64,000 nucleotides of DNA. Source: Lasiosphaeria ovina. Taxonomy: Eukaryota; Ascomycota; Sordariomycetes; Sordariales; Lasiosphaeriaceae. Location of the stretch: NCBI GenBank assembly GCA_033439765.1, contig JAULSN010000003.1, positions 1,054,001-1,118,000 on the forward strand. The letters run 5' to 3'. The notes under the pieces are model-generated. The model saw only the letters and a program-made list of their open reading frames with translations, was not told the DNA's origin and did not search any database. Of this stretch, positions 11,631-23,144 are shown in pieces (position 1 is the first letter of the stretch; each line of letters begins with the position of its first letter). The position numbers and the translations under genes are program-made.

Positions 11631-12905
11631 GGGAGATGTGATGAGGAGTAGGGGATGTGATGAGTGATGAGGACGGGTAGAGACGACAAGTACATAATGA
11701 GGACGAGGAAATGCGACAAGGGGTGATGGGGTTGGGTGAGGTGTGAGATTGGCGAGGTGTGAGAAGGGGGTAGTGATGATGGGGATACAGGTCTGCAAAG
11801 ATATCACCGGAATGGGCGGGAAGTGATTCAGGGAATCAACGAGTCTCGCCGCGGTCGGTGATGGGATACCTGTTTTGGGGAAGCAATCTTGGATGTGTAC
11901 ATTATACATAGTCACGCTGAGCGGACTGGTTAGGGATAATTGCAGCTGGAGCTGTAGTCGGCTTTGGAGAGTTCTCCAAAGGGGCGTTTTCTGGTGCTAT
12001 TTGGATGTCACAAAAGCATTCTCTAGGATATTGTCAGCGCAGCGAATTGGATGCGGGACTGGCGCTTTCTTGCGTTTGGTGTATGTTTTCTTTGCTCTTC
12101 GGCCGTGCTACATAAATACCTAATTACTATATGTCCTGGTTTTAGGAGTTGTAGATGCCAAGCGAAACGACTGTCGCCAATGTACGAAGTCTCGTTTCGA
12201 GGCTTGAGAAGAGAAATGGCGTTGGGGTTTGCAACTGAATATAGCCTCATTACTCAAGGTGCTTTGTATTTCCACGAGAGCGAAACCAAGTTTAAGAAAA
12301 TGTGGCTAGTTGAGGACAAATGGAGGTCCTGGAGGAGTTGGCCGCGTTGTTTACCACCAGGTTGGAGACTGGCCGCCCCTGAAACCGCTTACGCTCCAAC
12401 CCTAACCCTGTCTCCAGAACCCCCCCCCCCCTTTTTCGCCTGCGTGTACGATTGCGCAGAGGATAAACCCCACAACTATTCCATTCATAGGTGATCTATA
12501 GGTGATCCATAGGCGATCTATACGCATTCGTCAGACCAATGTTTTGGGGATTCTCAAGACTGAAACGGGCGCTTGGTTGTGAGGCAGGTCATAATCAGCA
12601 GGCCTCTCATTCTGTGGTGATGGGTGGCCGAGTTGCGGCCGCCCATCAAACTGATGCGATGGACATCATGGCAACTCTGTTTTTTTTTATATCGCAGCCA
12701 CAATAGTGAAACGCTTGCTCCATTTGGTCGAGGCCATCCAGTCAGGTACGTCGTGGGCTCCCCGATGACATTGCTCAAGTATATAGATTGGTTAAATTTC
12801 ACAACTCCAGGTTCAGTTTCGCTTACCAACTCATTGCACTTCCTTTGCACCCTCACTTGATTACTGCTACATACACAATATATTATTCACAGCCTAACCC
12901 GCAGC
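11631..12905. other. Intergenic region
   Basis: G/A-rich repetitive 3' flank (repeated GATGAGGA-like words at 11630-11720), then AT-richer sequence with no supported gene. A 10-bp C tract lies at about 12420-12431 and a T tract at 12679-12688. Confidence 0.5.
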
Positions 12906-13718
12906 ATGACTGGACACAAAAAGGCCACACACGGGGGCGAGCCACCGAATCAACACTATGGGTTCGCTGTCATCGCACTGAATGACGCGGCAAAGGCGAT
13001 TCTTAGCCACAAGGCCAATCGTGAGAACCATTACATATTCGACAAGCCAGATGATGCAACAGTTCCAATTGCAAGGGGTTCTGGAGATTTCATCCTGCTG
13101 TCCAGCTCCGACGAGACACGGGTACAACGGACTGGAAAGCCTAAGGGTAAAGGGAAAATCCTGTCCTTTGGCACCAACCGGGAACACAACGACGTCTACC
13201 TCCCTCCCCTGGAATACCTGATACAGCACACGGCAACGACCAGTCCGGAATCCCCCATAGTCGACCCAACCGCGGAGTCAGACGACCCTGGGTTCCAGCC
13301 ATACCACTGCTGCATCATGAACAAGACGGGAGCTCTCGTCCTGCACGATGAATCCGGCGGACACACTCGGGAGAGGGAAGGCGAGCGACGCAGGACCGTG
13401 GACGAGCTCGAAAGTACGAAGCGCCTCCGCGCGATTGTGCACGGGTATGGAAACAGCCACCCAGAGTGGAAGCCCTACGAGGAGGAGATATCGCAAGTTC
13501 TCATAGCAGGGTTGGCGGCCCTGGAGATGGACAAAGAACCCGAGAAACCCGTCAAGGGGCATGTTGTTACGGTGGGGCGGGGGCCCTACAAGGCCGAGTT
13601 CTTCCTGGATATGCACGGCGGCGCGATACGGTTTGAGCTCGGGGCGGAAGCCGCCAAAGAGGAGGCGTGGGAGCTGGTTGGACATGACCTTCGCTTGCGA
13701 ACAAAGACGAAGCTTTGA
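12906..13718 (+). CDS. Hypothetical protein with possible FHA-like domain
   Basis: Uninterrupted 270-aa frame from ATG 12906 to TGA 13718. Residues about 78-155 look like a degenerate forkhead-associated (FHA) beta-sandwich: KILSFGTNREHNDVYLPP could be the strand carrying the usual xGR and DI/DV positions, and YHCCIMNKTGALVLHDES the later strands around the SxxH position. The canonical phosphothreonine-binding Arg and Ser are not evident, so binding may be lost. Some fungal protein kinases begin with a similar FHA segment; no kinase motifs follow here. Either a stand-alone domain protein or a remnant of such a kinase gene. The C-terminal 60 residues (GHVVTVGRGPYKAEFFLD) are unrecognised. Confidence 0.55.
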   Translation: MTGHKKATHGGEPPNQHYGFAVIALNDAAKAILSHKANRENHYIFDKPDDATVPIARGSGDFILLSSSDETRVQRTGKPKGKGKILSFGTNREHNDVYLPPLEYLIQHTATTSPESPIVDPTAESDDPGFQPYHCCIMNKTGALVLHDESGGHTREREGERRRTVDELESTKRLRAIVHGYGNSHPEWKPYEEEISQVLIAGLAALEMDKEPEKPVKGHVVTVGRGPYKAEFFLDMHGGAIRFELGAEAAKEEAWELVGHDLRLRTKTKL

Positions 13719-14271
13719 AGGTTAGGGAGCCCGAGGGTTCTCGGGGTTCAGTAGGAGGTTAGGGACGTAGTAAATGGAATACTACAATTTTGCCAGTCAC
13801 AAGTTGACTTAAGCACACATTCCGTCTAGTGGTTGTTCCCGACGTTTTGCAGAGCATCTAAACTGCTTGTGAGGGTATGGTACCTAGAAATAGTGCTAAA
13901 CTGAGATGGCGAGCTACTCCTGGGCTTGATCCTGTTAGAGTTCGTTGTCCCGGAACTGGCGGTTACTGCAGGCCTACGGAGTACATACAGCGACATGTTT
14001 GGTGGTGAACTTGCGCCATCAGTGGGTTTGTGCCCCTGCCGTTAGCGTAAGGCCTGTGCGTTGGCTGGCTGCACCGCTGCACCCCTGCCCAGACATTGCG
14101 GCTCTCGAAAAGTGTCCGGATCGTCTTGGCGCAAGCACACCGACGACGACACGACAAGACACGACAGAACACGACACAGCTCGAGCTCGCGACTCTGCCC
14201 ACCACCACCGCCTCCTCAACCTCACGAACGAAAAGGACAGCCAGTTCTACACAACAGCAGCAGCCGCAACC
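13719..14271. other. Intergenic region and DPM3 5' flank
   Basis: No gene supported. The 160 bp before DPM3 carry ACGACAC-type short repeats (14130-14180), probably 5'-UTR. Confidence 0.45.
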
Positions 14272-14803
14272 ATGTCGCGCGCACGGCACACCATTTCGGT
14301 TGCGCTCCTCGTGAGCTCGGTACGCAATGCATCACTTGCCCTCTTCTCCCTTCTTCCGTCGCGTCGCGTCGAAGTGCATTGCATCGCATTGCATTGCGGC
14401 CGGCCTGACAGACAGACAAATGAGACGACATATTTCAGAAGAGGCAATGCTGACCTTTTGCTTCTATGCATTCTAGCTCTACCTCTCGCTGTACCTCGAG
14501 CTCCTCCCCCTGCCGCCCGTCATCCAGAAGGACATCGTCCCGGTGGTACGTACCAACCAGCCTGCGCTTCGAGAGGGACATCCGCTCGCACATTGACTCG
14601 AACTACGAGAGAAAATAATGGACTGACACAAAAACCCACAGCTCCCGTTCTGGGCGCTGGTCTCGCTCGGCGCGTGGCTGCTGTTCCGCCTGGGCTGGGG
14701 CATGCTGACGTTCCGCGACACGCCCGAAGCGTACGCCGAGCTGATGGAGGAGATCAAGCTGGCCAAGGCGGACCTCCGGACCAAGGGCGTCGACGTCGAC
14801 TGA
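14272..14803 (+). CDS. dpm3: Dolichol-phosphate mannosyltransferase subunit 3 (DPM3)
   Basis: Three exons: 14272-14319, 14477-14545 and 14642-14803, introns of 157 and 96 nt, all phase 0, giving 92 aa, the usual DPM3 size. DPM3 tethers and stabilises the catalytic Dpm1 on the ER membrane in dolichol-phosphate-mannose synthesis, the mannose donor for N-glycans, GPI anchors and O-mannosylation. Two hydrophobic helices (residues about 8-32 and 38-60) are followed by the conserved cytosolic tail with FRDTPEAYAEL, then a Lys-rich helix ending in VDVD. The central VIQKDIVPVLPFWALVS block is highly typical. Splicing is essential: the unspliced frame runs through but makes no sensible protein. Intron 1 contains a cluster of CATTGCAT words. 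Confidence 0.95.
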
Positions 14804-15499
14804 TTGTTTTTTTCTCTCTTCTGGGACGGTGCAAGCGTGTACTGTCACTTACGTACGAATACCCCGGCGGGCGGGGCTGGGCTACAAAAATAATAATATT
14901 AGAGGGAGTCAGGATCGATGGGGCGGGCGTGACGGGATGGGCAAGAATTGATATCGCTCAGCGAACCCATCTACCTCGGCCTCGGGATTCTAAATGCGAC
15001 TGTGCCATGTGCTGGTGTGCATGCTGCGAGTACTGGACCAGTCAGTCCAGGGATGCATTACAAAACCTACCCGAGCTGCAACGAAAATGGCCACCGCTCA
15101 CAAACGGAGCCTTAGGACCAAGCAGTTGGGATATACCGTGTTTTTAGTTATAAAGGATACCTACTTATCGATGGATGGCCGAGATATCTCGATGCCGGAA
15201 ACGATAAACCACACTGAAGCAGCAACAGCAAAATAAGAGCCCGCCCAGGGCCAACCAAGTATGCACATGCGTAATAACCAACCCGCCCGTAAAACTCCTC
15301 AACCAAATGACATATACATCCATAGCATCGAGTTAACACGCCACACCACGCATGTCCCTTGCCGCTTGATGCTACCGCCGCAGCGTCAAACCGAGACCGC
15401 GACAGCGTGTCTCTCCACCTCCTAGACTCCATACCGTACCGTAACCACAACGCCGCCGCGCTCGCCATAACACCCACGCAAAACAAGTAATCATCATCA
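14804..15499. other. Convergent 3' intergenic region
   Basis: Between the 3' ends of DPM3 (+) and the 752-aa gene (-). AT-richer 3'-UTR sequence, including an ATAATAATATTA stretch at 14889-14900. No gene seen. Confidence 0.45.
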
Positions 15500-17830
15500 T
15501 CATGCCGCCCGCTGCTCTCCAGCCAGCAGCGAGACGACGGTCCGCACGGCGGCCAGGGGGTCCTCGCCTCCGCGAATGAGCTCGTCGAACAGGGCGGGGA
15601 TGCGCGAGAGCTCGCCTCGCTCGTCGTGTTTATACCCTGTATTTTGGTCTTAGCGGGCTGCAAAACAACAGCGTATACAAACGGCGGGAAGAAAGGGAAG
15701 GGACTCACACTTAGCCGGCAGGCTGACCAGCACGCCAATATCGCTCCGCGCCTCGCCCGTCCAGTCAAAGTCGATGCGCCACTGCACGCGCAGCGCCGAG
15801 ACCGAGCCGACGCCGGCGCCGGCGCCGGCGCCGGCATCCGCATCCACATCCGCCGCGTCCAGGACCGGAATGTCAAAGTCGATGCTCGTGCGGCCCATGA
15901 ACGGCAGCAAGTCCTTGACAGTGACGGCGGCGGCGCCCTTCTTCTTCCCGCCCTCGGCATCCTGGCCGTCCTCGTCGGCGTCATCTTCACGTTGGTCGTC
16001 GTCGCCGTTGTCACCACCCGAGCGCGCATTGGCCTGCCGGCGGGTCCGGCGCCGCTGCTTCTTGCGCACGCGCGAGCGCGCCACCATGTCGGCGAGCGCG
16101 CGCTTGTCGGCGAGCTCGCGCTCCAGCACGCTCCAGACCTTGGCCCGCTGCGCGGCGACGCGCAGCCACTCGCCCATGGCCCAGGCGAGGACGCTGACGT
16201 TGTTGGTCAGGGCGCTGCTGCTGGCTCTGGTAGGTGCAGCCACAATGCGCTCGATGAACGGGCCGAGCTCGGCCGCGGCCGCCGGGTCGAGCCGCGGCAC
16301 CGCCAGCTCCGTCACCGCCGACGTCTTGGTGTTGACGGTCATCTCGATGCGCGCCGCGAACAGCCCCGGCGGCAGCGTGGACGTGGCGCTGATCGAGTGT
16401 CTCTGGAGCAGGGCTCCGCCGGCGCTCCCGCCGTCGCTTCGTGCTTCGCGCGGCAGCGGCGAAATGTGCGAGGTGAAGGCCAGCGACGTGAAGACCTGCA
16501 GGTACGGGAGCGCCTCCTCGGCCGTCATGGGGACCGGGTGATGCGAGACGGGCGAGGTCTCCGGCTCCTCGGCAGGTTCGGCACTGCCTGGCCTGGGGAA
16601 GATCGTGGGCCGCGGCATGTTGTTCGCATCTTGTTTGTTGAATGGGAGGAATTGCAACGGGTCCAAGGCCGCGGCGAGCCAGGCCGGGGAAGGGAAGTGC
16701 TCTGGCTCAGCCTCCTTCTCTGGAGGGAGCACATGGTCCTGCAGAACACGGACAATGTCATCGCCGTTGGCCGGGGTAGATGGCTCGCGTCTACCGAGCC
16801 GTGCCTGTCGGATGCGCTCGTTTTCTTCCGTTGCAACATCCAGGTCGCGCTCGAGCTTTGCAACCTCGGCGAGCAGCGAGTCCCGCAACTTCTTTTTCTC
16901 AGCATCGGGATCGAAGGGCTTTATCCCGCGCTGCTCGTCCAATGTTTGTGGCTTTGAGGTTTGTGACTTCGGCGGATGCGAGGCACCCCCTCTTTTGCTC
17001 GACTTGCTCCGTGGTTTCGATCGGGATTCCCTCCCCTGTGGCTTCACCGGCGGCTTCTCTTGCGGCTTCTCTTTCGGCTTCTCCTGAGGCTTCTCCGGTG
17101 GCACCAGGGCAGGTTGTTTTAGTGGCGAAGAGCCCTTAATCCTTTCAGCCAGCGCCTTGCTCCGCCTAGGACGCTTCGACGGCGTGTTGTGTATTCCTGA
17201 GGGCGGCGTGCTAACCACCGGGTCAGGGTGCTCGGGCGTGGGGGGGAGCTCCGGCTCGGGTTCCACGACCTCTGGGATCGCGCTGGCCGGTGACCGTGGC
17301 AGCTTGCGGCCTGCAAATGGATTCAGTATCTCTTCGTCGTCGTCTTCGGGACCCCGCGGCGGCAATGGTCTGGGGTTCGGTTTGGGGCGGCCCGGCCTCC
17401 TCGCAGGCGATCGTAGTTGGCCTCCCTTCCCCTTGTCGCCTTGAGACGCCGCTCCCGCGTCATTAGCTCGGGACTTCTGCGAACCGGCAGCCGCACCGAC
17501 CGCCTTGGCTGGACGCTGCCCTGGTTGCGAGGCTAACGTCTTGTCGCTCTTGTCGCTCTCGGGAGTGGCTGGGCGCGATGCAGTGAGGGAGGCGCTCGTC
17601 CGATCGCCCTTTGGTCGCTTGGGCAAGCTTTCCCGGCGGCGCAATATCTCGGGATTGTGTCTCTCGAGGCTGGCTCTGGTCGGAGACGCAAATGACGGTC
17701 GTTTGGATGCTATAGTTGGCTGGGACGGCGTGTCATTTGGGTTTACAGTCGGCTGTTGCTCTGGCTGGGGCTGGACTGGAATTGCCGTGTTTGGCGACGT
17801 CTTGCGCCTCTTGGGCACCGACGTCTCCAT
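15500..17830 (-). CDS. Hypothetical nuclear-type protein, disordered N-terminus and folded C-terminus
   Basis: Exons 17830-15709 and 15636-15500, joined by a 72-nt GTGAGT...ACAG intron (phase 1), giving 752 aa. Splicing replaces a poor tail with PAKWYKHDERGELSRIP and a helical end. Residues 1-290 are basic, Pro/Ser-rich and disordered with several KRP/KRPRR nuclear-localisation-like motifs and an EKPQEKPKEKPQ repeat. A coiled coil lies at about 305-335 (LLAEVAKLERDLDVATEENE). Residues 400-752 look folded, interrupted by a basic patch (RVRKKQRRRTRRQ) and an Asp-rich linker. I do not recognise the family with confidence; the layout (disordered tail, coiled coil, globular C-terminus) would fit an inner-kinetochore or chromatin-associated subunit, but that is a guess. 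Divergent from the OXLD1-like gene. Confidence 0.75.
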
Positions 17831-18519
17831 CGCGTCGAAATGAAACTGCTAATCAGCTGGTCATGGTCGCAGCATGCCGCACCACGTTATTCCGGCAAAT
17901 TGACGCGTGTAGTCGCGTGGGAGACTCGGTTGTGGTGGTTGGAGTCGTGGTGGTGGGGTGCTTCGTTCAGTTCGGGCTGAAATCGGACGCGCCGCTCGTA
18001 AAAGAATTGGCTTGGCGATGTCGATGTCGGCCACTGCCCGCCCAGGCGGCAGCATACAAACAGCCTCAACCCAAATAACAGAAATAAATACTGTGCACGT
18101 GGAACAGATAGGTCTGTAAGAAAACAATTATGTACCCTGCCTGTTTAGAGTAATTCGCGGTGCAGATACCAATGGCACTTGTTTCGACGCCGGAATGCCT
18201 TGCAGTGCTCAGGTGACAGCGCACGTGAATAGAGGGCGGGTGGTTGGGTGTTGCTGGGTTTTCCCGCTTTCCCGACACGCCCCGAGCTTCCTCCCCGATG
18301 ACGTTTGGTTTTGGCCCAGAAAAAAAAAAGTCCGGCAAAGTCAATCAACCTTCTCTCCTCTTTTCACCTGTCGCAAGACGCCAGCATCAACTCAATTGGA
18401 GTTCTCGTCTGATTGCCTAGCCCGGAACCATATCCCGTTTGATGCGCCAGTAATAACGTCCAACATACGCTGCCTCCTGCAGCCACACAAACTCAATTTC
18501 CAGCCTCAAAGTGACAAAC
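17831..18519. promoter_or_regulatory. Divergent promoter region
   Basis: 689 bp separating two start codons transcribed away from each other. A pyrimidine-rich tract (18349-18368) lies about 160 bp before the plus-strand ATG, as is common near fungal transcription starts. No TATA box stands out. Confidence 0.45.
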
Positions 18520-19719
18520 ATGCGGACAAGCCTTTTCGGCGCCCGGCCAACGAGGGGCCTGGTGGGAGCCGGCCGCGCTGCCATCCTCGGCAACCAGCAA
18601 GCACCTCGCCGTGCCTTTGCCTCGCCGCCCATCAAGGCCACGTCGCCGCCGTCGCCCATTGAGCCGTCCCAGGAGCAGGCCCATCCCATAGGGCCCTTCT
18701 ACGAGAGCATTCTCCGGACTCCGCAGCCAATCCCGGAGAAGAAGCCCGAGGTCCCACCCATCACATCCAAGCGCTCAGACGCCGCCGCTCCCGCTCGCGC
18801 CCCTGCACCGGCGCCTGCGCCCGCACCCACGCTCAAATCTACACCAGCATCCGCGCCCGCGCACGAAGAACCCGCGGCTGCCCCAGCCCGGCGCGGGCGC
18901 AAGCCCAAGGAAGCCAAGGACGACAGCACCAGCACCAACAAGGCCAAGTCCGTCGCTCCTGACTCCGCACCACCATCATCCTCTTCCACCTCTACTGCCC
19001 CCTCATTGCCCTCCTTGTCTACCTCCTCTTTCTCTCCCTCTTCTTCATCTCTTCCACCGTCCGCGCCACCGGCCGCGAGACCGGAAGAGCCAATCCAAAT
19101 CCAAACCCTGCCAGACCAAAAAAACCAAGAACAAGAACGTGGCTCTAACGATACCGACGTACAGGCCCGAGCCCGCGTCGTCTTCGGGTCCAGCCTAGCG
19201 GGCCCCGCCGAGCGCGCCGAGCGCCTCGCCGCCATCCGGTCGCGCAGCCGCCTGGTCGCCGGCGTGCTGGTGCCGCCCCGCCCCGAGGAGCCCGACAACT
19301 GCTGCATGAGCGGCTGCGTCAACTGCGTGTGGGACCGCTACCGCGACGAGATGGAGGAGTGGGCGGCCGCCCACGCCGAGGCCGAGCGCCGCCTGCGCGC
19401 GCAGGAGGCCGGTGGCACGGCCGTGGGTGCGGCGGCGGCGAGCATGGCAGCGGCGCAGGGCCTAGGGCAGCAGCAGCTCGGGGGTGGCGGCAGTGCGATG
19501 AGCATGGATGACGATGGAGGCGGCTCGGTGGCCAACTGGGACGTCGGTTCTTCTTCTTTGCCTTCCTCTGCTGGCGGCGTTTCCGCCGCCAGCGCGACGA
19601 GGGATTTAATATGGGACGAGGACATGTACAAACACGTCCCCGTTGGGATCCGCGAGTTTATGAAGCAGGAGAAGAGGCTGAAGGAGAAGCATATGCGCGA
19701 GGGGACTGTAGGCGGGTGA
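18520..19719 (+). CDS. Mitochondrial oxidoreductase-like-domain protein (OXLD1-like)
   Basis: Single exon from ATG 18520 (context ACAAACATGC) to TGA 19719, 399 aa. The N-terminus is basic and amphipathic (MRTSLFGARPTRGLVGAGRA), fitting a mitochondrial presequence. A long Ala/Pro/Ser-rich linker (about 75-195) follows. The diagnostic block is at about 247-275: PPRPEEPDNCCMSGCVNCVW, the Cys-rich signature of the oxidoreductase-like domain (Pfam Oxidored-like; human OXLD1, yeast Ypl107w). The three-cluster cysteine pattern CC-x3-C-x2-C suggests metal or Fe-S binding; the biochemical role of the family is poorly known. The C-terminus (KHVPVGIREFMKQEKRLKEK) is also typical of fungal members. GGGTGAGT at the end could mimic a donor site, but TGA is the simplest stop. 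Confidence 0.85.
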   Translation: MRTSLFGARPTRGLVGAGRAAILGNQQAPRRAFASPPIKATSPPSPIEPSQEQAHPIGPFYESILRTPQPIPEKKPEVPPITSKRSDAAAPARAPAPAPAPAPTLKSTPASAPAHEEPAAAPARRGRKPKEAKDDSTSTNKAKSVAPDSAPPSSSSTSTAPSLPSLSTSSFSPSSSSLPPSAPPAARPEEPIQIQTLPDQKNQEQERGSNDTDVQARARVVFGSSLAGPAERAERLAAIRSRSRLVAGVLVPPRPEEPDNCCMSGCVNCVWDRYRDEMEEWAAAHAEAERRLRAQEAGGTAVGAAAASMAAAQGLGQQQLGGGGSAMSMDDDGGGSVANWDVGSSSLPSSAGGVSAASATRDLIWDEDMYKHVPVGIREFMKQEKRLKEKHMREGTVGG

Positions 19720-20361
19720 GTTTGCGTCTTGTCTCGCCTCGCCTCCGTCTGGGGTCCCGCTTTCGCTTGTTGTTTTACTTTTTGTACATGACCTTTTTCG
19801 ATTCAGCATGCAGCGTATTCATAGACTTGGGACGGACGTTTTGACAGGGGAGATTATTTGTCATAGACGCAGGCCCACCGGGAATGGATGCAGTTTTAGA
19901 GAGCCAGCCAGCCATTCACGTCTACGTTTTTTCTTCGCCAGCTCGGCGCCGGCCTTGTCATTCGTTGACCTATCCTGCGCTACCCTGCGTGCGTGCTGCT
20001 TCTGTCTACCGTTGCCCGCTCGCTGTGATACATGCCAACCAATACCTCTCCCTTCACGAGGAGGGGGGGTGGGGATTCAAGCCAAGAAAAGCTGCTGCCG
20101 ACAACTAACTCCACGCTGGTCTACTTTTCGAACGGACGGAAAAAGGGGGTGGATGGATGGATGGAGAGGATGATAGAGAGTATGATCGGGTGAACCCTAC
20201 AACCAAATGCCATGCCCAAGCTTGGCTCCCCCGTGTCGCTACTTTCTAGTCGTGTGCACCTCATCATCTTCCCCCCCCCCCTCTCTTTATTTTTTTTTCT
20301 TTTTTTTTTTTGGTTATTTATTGTTTTTTCTTTTTTGATCTCCTTGGCCCATGGCAACATT
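19720..20361. other. Convergent 3' intergenic region with homopolymer and GGAT repeats
   Basis: Between OXLD1-like (+) and XPT1 (-). Contains GGATGGATGGAT (20151-20166), a C tract near 20271-20281 followed by long T tracts (to about 20313). No gene seen. Confidence 0.5.
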
Positions 20362-21209
20362 CTACGCGTCGCCGTTGAGCTTGCGGCCGTCGGCGTTCTG
20401 CTCCTGCGCGTGCTTGTCGTGCTCGTCAATGTCGACCGCCTCCCACGGGTAGCAGATCCACACGTCGCTGACCGTCCGCGCCGCCAGGTACCGGCCCTGC
20501 TCGACCATGTGGTGCGGCAGCGTGCCCTTCTTTGTCTTGTCTTTGTTCTGTGTTGGAGACAAGCGTGTTAGTTTCACATCTGTTTGAGTTGTGGAAAGGG
20601 AGTGGGGGGGTGGTAGCGTACGTGAAGCACAAAGATGCTGAACTGGGTTTCGGCGCCACCGAGGCGTGCGCGCGCGACCTCGACGTCCTTCTCGAGCTCC
20701 TTGACGGCGTACTCGAGCGTGGTGCGCGTGTCGTCGACCTCGTCGACGATCAGCACGCGCTTGCCGACCAGGTTGTTCATCTCGCCCAGGGCGCTAAGGT
20801 CCAGCCACTGCGTGCGCGTCACCTTGGTGCCGGGCTCCTCGACCTCGTCGTCGGCCGCCCCCGTCAGCGTCTCGTACAGCGACAGCCCGATGGCCTGGAT
20901 GGGGATGTTGGTGCTGCCCGGCCGCTTGAGGAACGACCGAAGGATCCGCGCCGGCACGTATCCGCCGCCGCCGATGGCGATGATCAGCTGCGGCTGGAAC
21001 TCCTCGAGGATCTTGGGCGCCGCCTCTTGACACAGCTTGTGCACCTGTTGTCCGACGGTCTTGTTAGTGCGTGCATCGTAGAGCCGGGCGGGATGTGGTT
21101 TGCGATGGGGGCTCCAAGGCCAAGCGGCCATGTCTCCTGCAAAATAGAGCGATATGGTGGCAGAGGCAAAACTCACATCATTGTACGTGACGTAGACCTT
21201 CTCAGGCAT
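20362..21209 (-). CDS. XPT1: Xanthine phosphoribosyltransferase
   Basis: Three exons: 21209-21177, 21044-20622 and 20547-20362, introns of 132 nt (GTGAGT...CAACAG) and 74 nt (GTACGC...ACACAG), both phase 0, giving 213 aa. The first intron has no in-frame stop, so a naive reading inserts 44 spurious residues and stops early in intron 2. The enzyme joins xanthine (and in yeast to a lesser degree hypoxanthine) to PRPP to form XMP in purine salvage. Seen: N-terminal VYVTYNDVHKL, AIGGGGYVPARILRSFLK, IPIQAIGLSLYE, the PRPP-binding loop VLIVDEVDDTRTT at about 103-115, and the C-terminal ARTVSDVWICYPWEAVDIDE typical of the Xpt1 family. Both catalytic Asp residues of the PRPP loop are present. Cytosolic; no targeting signal. 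Confidence 0.95.
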
Positions 21210-23040
21210 CTTGACGGTTGGCGCGTTGGCGTCGCGAAATATGGATTGATAAGACGGGAAGGGGGAGGAGGGGTTGAGAAGATGGCGGGGTTGCGCGGGA
21301 GCGGGAGAGAGTAGGATGGATAAGCGGCGCGGAAGGGTCGGGTTTGGCGACAGTGGCTAGAGCCCGATTTGGTTCTTCTGCTTCCCGCCGGCAAATTTCT
21401 TATGGATCTCACTTTAACTCGATCAAGAAGCGTTGGAAATTTGGAAGCAGACTGAGAGAAGCCCAGAGAAAAATTGTTTTGATCGAAGCCAACCGCACCC
21501 CACTATGGCGGGGCGCAGGGCGGGAGAGGGGCAGGACCATCTTGGCTGGCAGGGCGCGTTGGCGTTGGCCCGCACTTTGTGGGGTTACGAGTCCGGGTTC
21601 CAGGGCCGGCTCCGCTTTTTGGTGCCACCCCCTTCCCGATTTCAAAATTTTGATGCGGGACCGCGCTCGTTCTGAGGGTTGGGGTTGTCGCACAGCCTAG
21701 TGGCCGTTGATTGGACACGGCCAGACGCACATCCAATGGTGGTAGCCGTGTAACGAGATGTCTCGGAACTGTGCATTGTGTACGGAAGGTATCGGTTCAC
21801 ATGAAAAGATGTCTCAACTTTTGCAGAACATGGTTGGCTGAGTCGCAGGTCGGTTGCGGTACGTATCGAAATTTGGAACCCGTCAGGTCGGGCTTACATT
21901 TTCACATGCAACGCTGCCTACTAGGTACGTACCTAAGTTACCTATTCCAGTCAGCCAAGACGGTCAACTGCATCGTTTGTCAGCGGCCTGATGTCAGTTG
22001 CGACTTGTCACGAGCTGTTATGGGCTAAGAAACGCTATAATTAGCGTTACTCTTAGGACTAAAGTATAACCTAGGCGGTTAGTCTCAAGAACGGCTCTCT
22101 CCGGCTCATAAAATCCTAGATCCCGAAGCGCGCTGCTTCGTCTTGTGCTTACCTTGGAGCAGCAAGACATGTGCGTGAGTAAACATTTACGTTCTGATGT
22201 TGAGTGGGTAGAAACTCATACAATGAGGGTGGAAGGGGAAAGACATCCCGAACCACTAGTCGTGGTGGTGATGTATTATCTTCAGTTCATCCCTACCTAC
22301 CTATTCGAGGTCAATGTTCTCTGACTATTAAAACAGGTATATCCTATTGCAGGGTTCTCATCTTGGCTGGCCCTCGAATATCGCGGCAACCCGGCTGGCG
22401 GACTTGGTAAAAAAAAGGAGAAAAGGGACGACTACCCAGCGGGTATGACATATATGGCGAAGCGAAGGCGTGTGCTGGAACAAGGACGTGTCTGAATTTC
22501 CATCTGATGCGTGGATGTGATCAAGTGCGACTTTGGATCAAACTCGGCCCAAGATGTCCTCCAAGGTTTGGAGGTTCGCAAGCCGACGACAGCGTTTTCG
22601 CGGCAATCAAGGTTGGGCTCCACGCAAACACTACGCACCTTGCACAACAACTACCAACCTTACCTTACCTAATGCCATGCCATGCAATGCAATGCACCTG
22701 GTGTATTAGTTCACGACTTCAAGACAGCCTTTTGACTTGGGCCGACCGAAGCTAAGCAGCCAAAACTGAAAGCGCGCGGCCCAAGCTTCTCCTTTTCACT
22801 TCCACGCCCAGCTCGACCTCAGCTGAGCCGAGGACAAGACGACGATAGGTAGTTGATCACTGGCACTTGGCTCCTGCTCTTGCCCCAAACAAGCAAGCCG
22901 CCACGCCGACAGAACTAAGGTAGTGTTTCCATTGACTGGGCACATCAGTTAATTGCCAGACCTCGATCAAAGGCAATCAACGTGGGTGGGAACATCTCAA
23001 TGCGCCGACAAACAAAGGCGCCCTCAGCTAGTCCGGCACA
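21210..23040. other. Intergenic region
   Basis: No supported gene. A short ATGCCATGCCATGCAATGC repeat lies at 22673-22695. Composition is mixed and AT-richer than the flanking genes. Confidence 0.5.
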
Positions 23041-23049
23041 GATATAAAG
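23041..23049 (+). promoter_or_regulatory. Putative TATA box
   Basis: GATATAAAG, 96 bp before the ATG at 23145 of the helical hypothetical gene, a plausible distance for a fungal core promoter with a 5'-UTR of 60-70 nt. The motif is short and could be chance. Confidence 0.4.
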
Positions 23050-23144
23050 TCGCGAGAAACAGCCTAGGTAGCCAGGTCTACGGCCTCGGCCTCGGCCACT
23101 GACTACCAGCGAACCCAGCGAACCGACTCCCACCCACAGTAATC

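Noticed and set aside
13945..15147. 400-codon plus-strand frame over DPM3
   Set aside because: Runs through both DPM3 introns; the spliced 92-aa product is clearly the gene.
15626..16957. 443-codon plus-strand frame
   Set aside because: Antisense shadow of the 752-aa gene; Arg/Ala-rich composition follows from GC-rich codons on the other strand.
20532..21314. 260-codon plus-strand frame
   Set aside because: Antisense shadow of XPT1.
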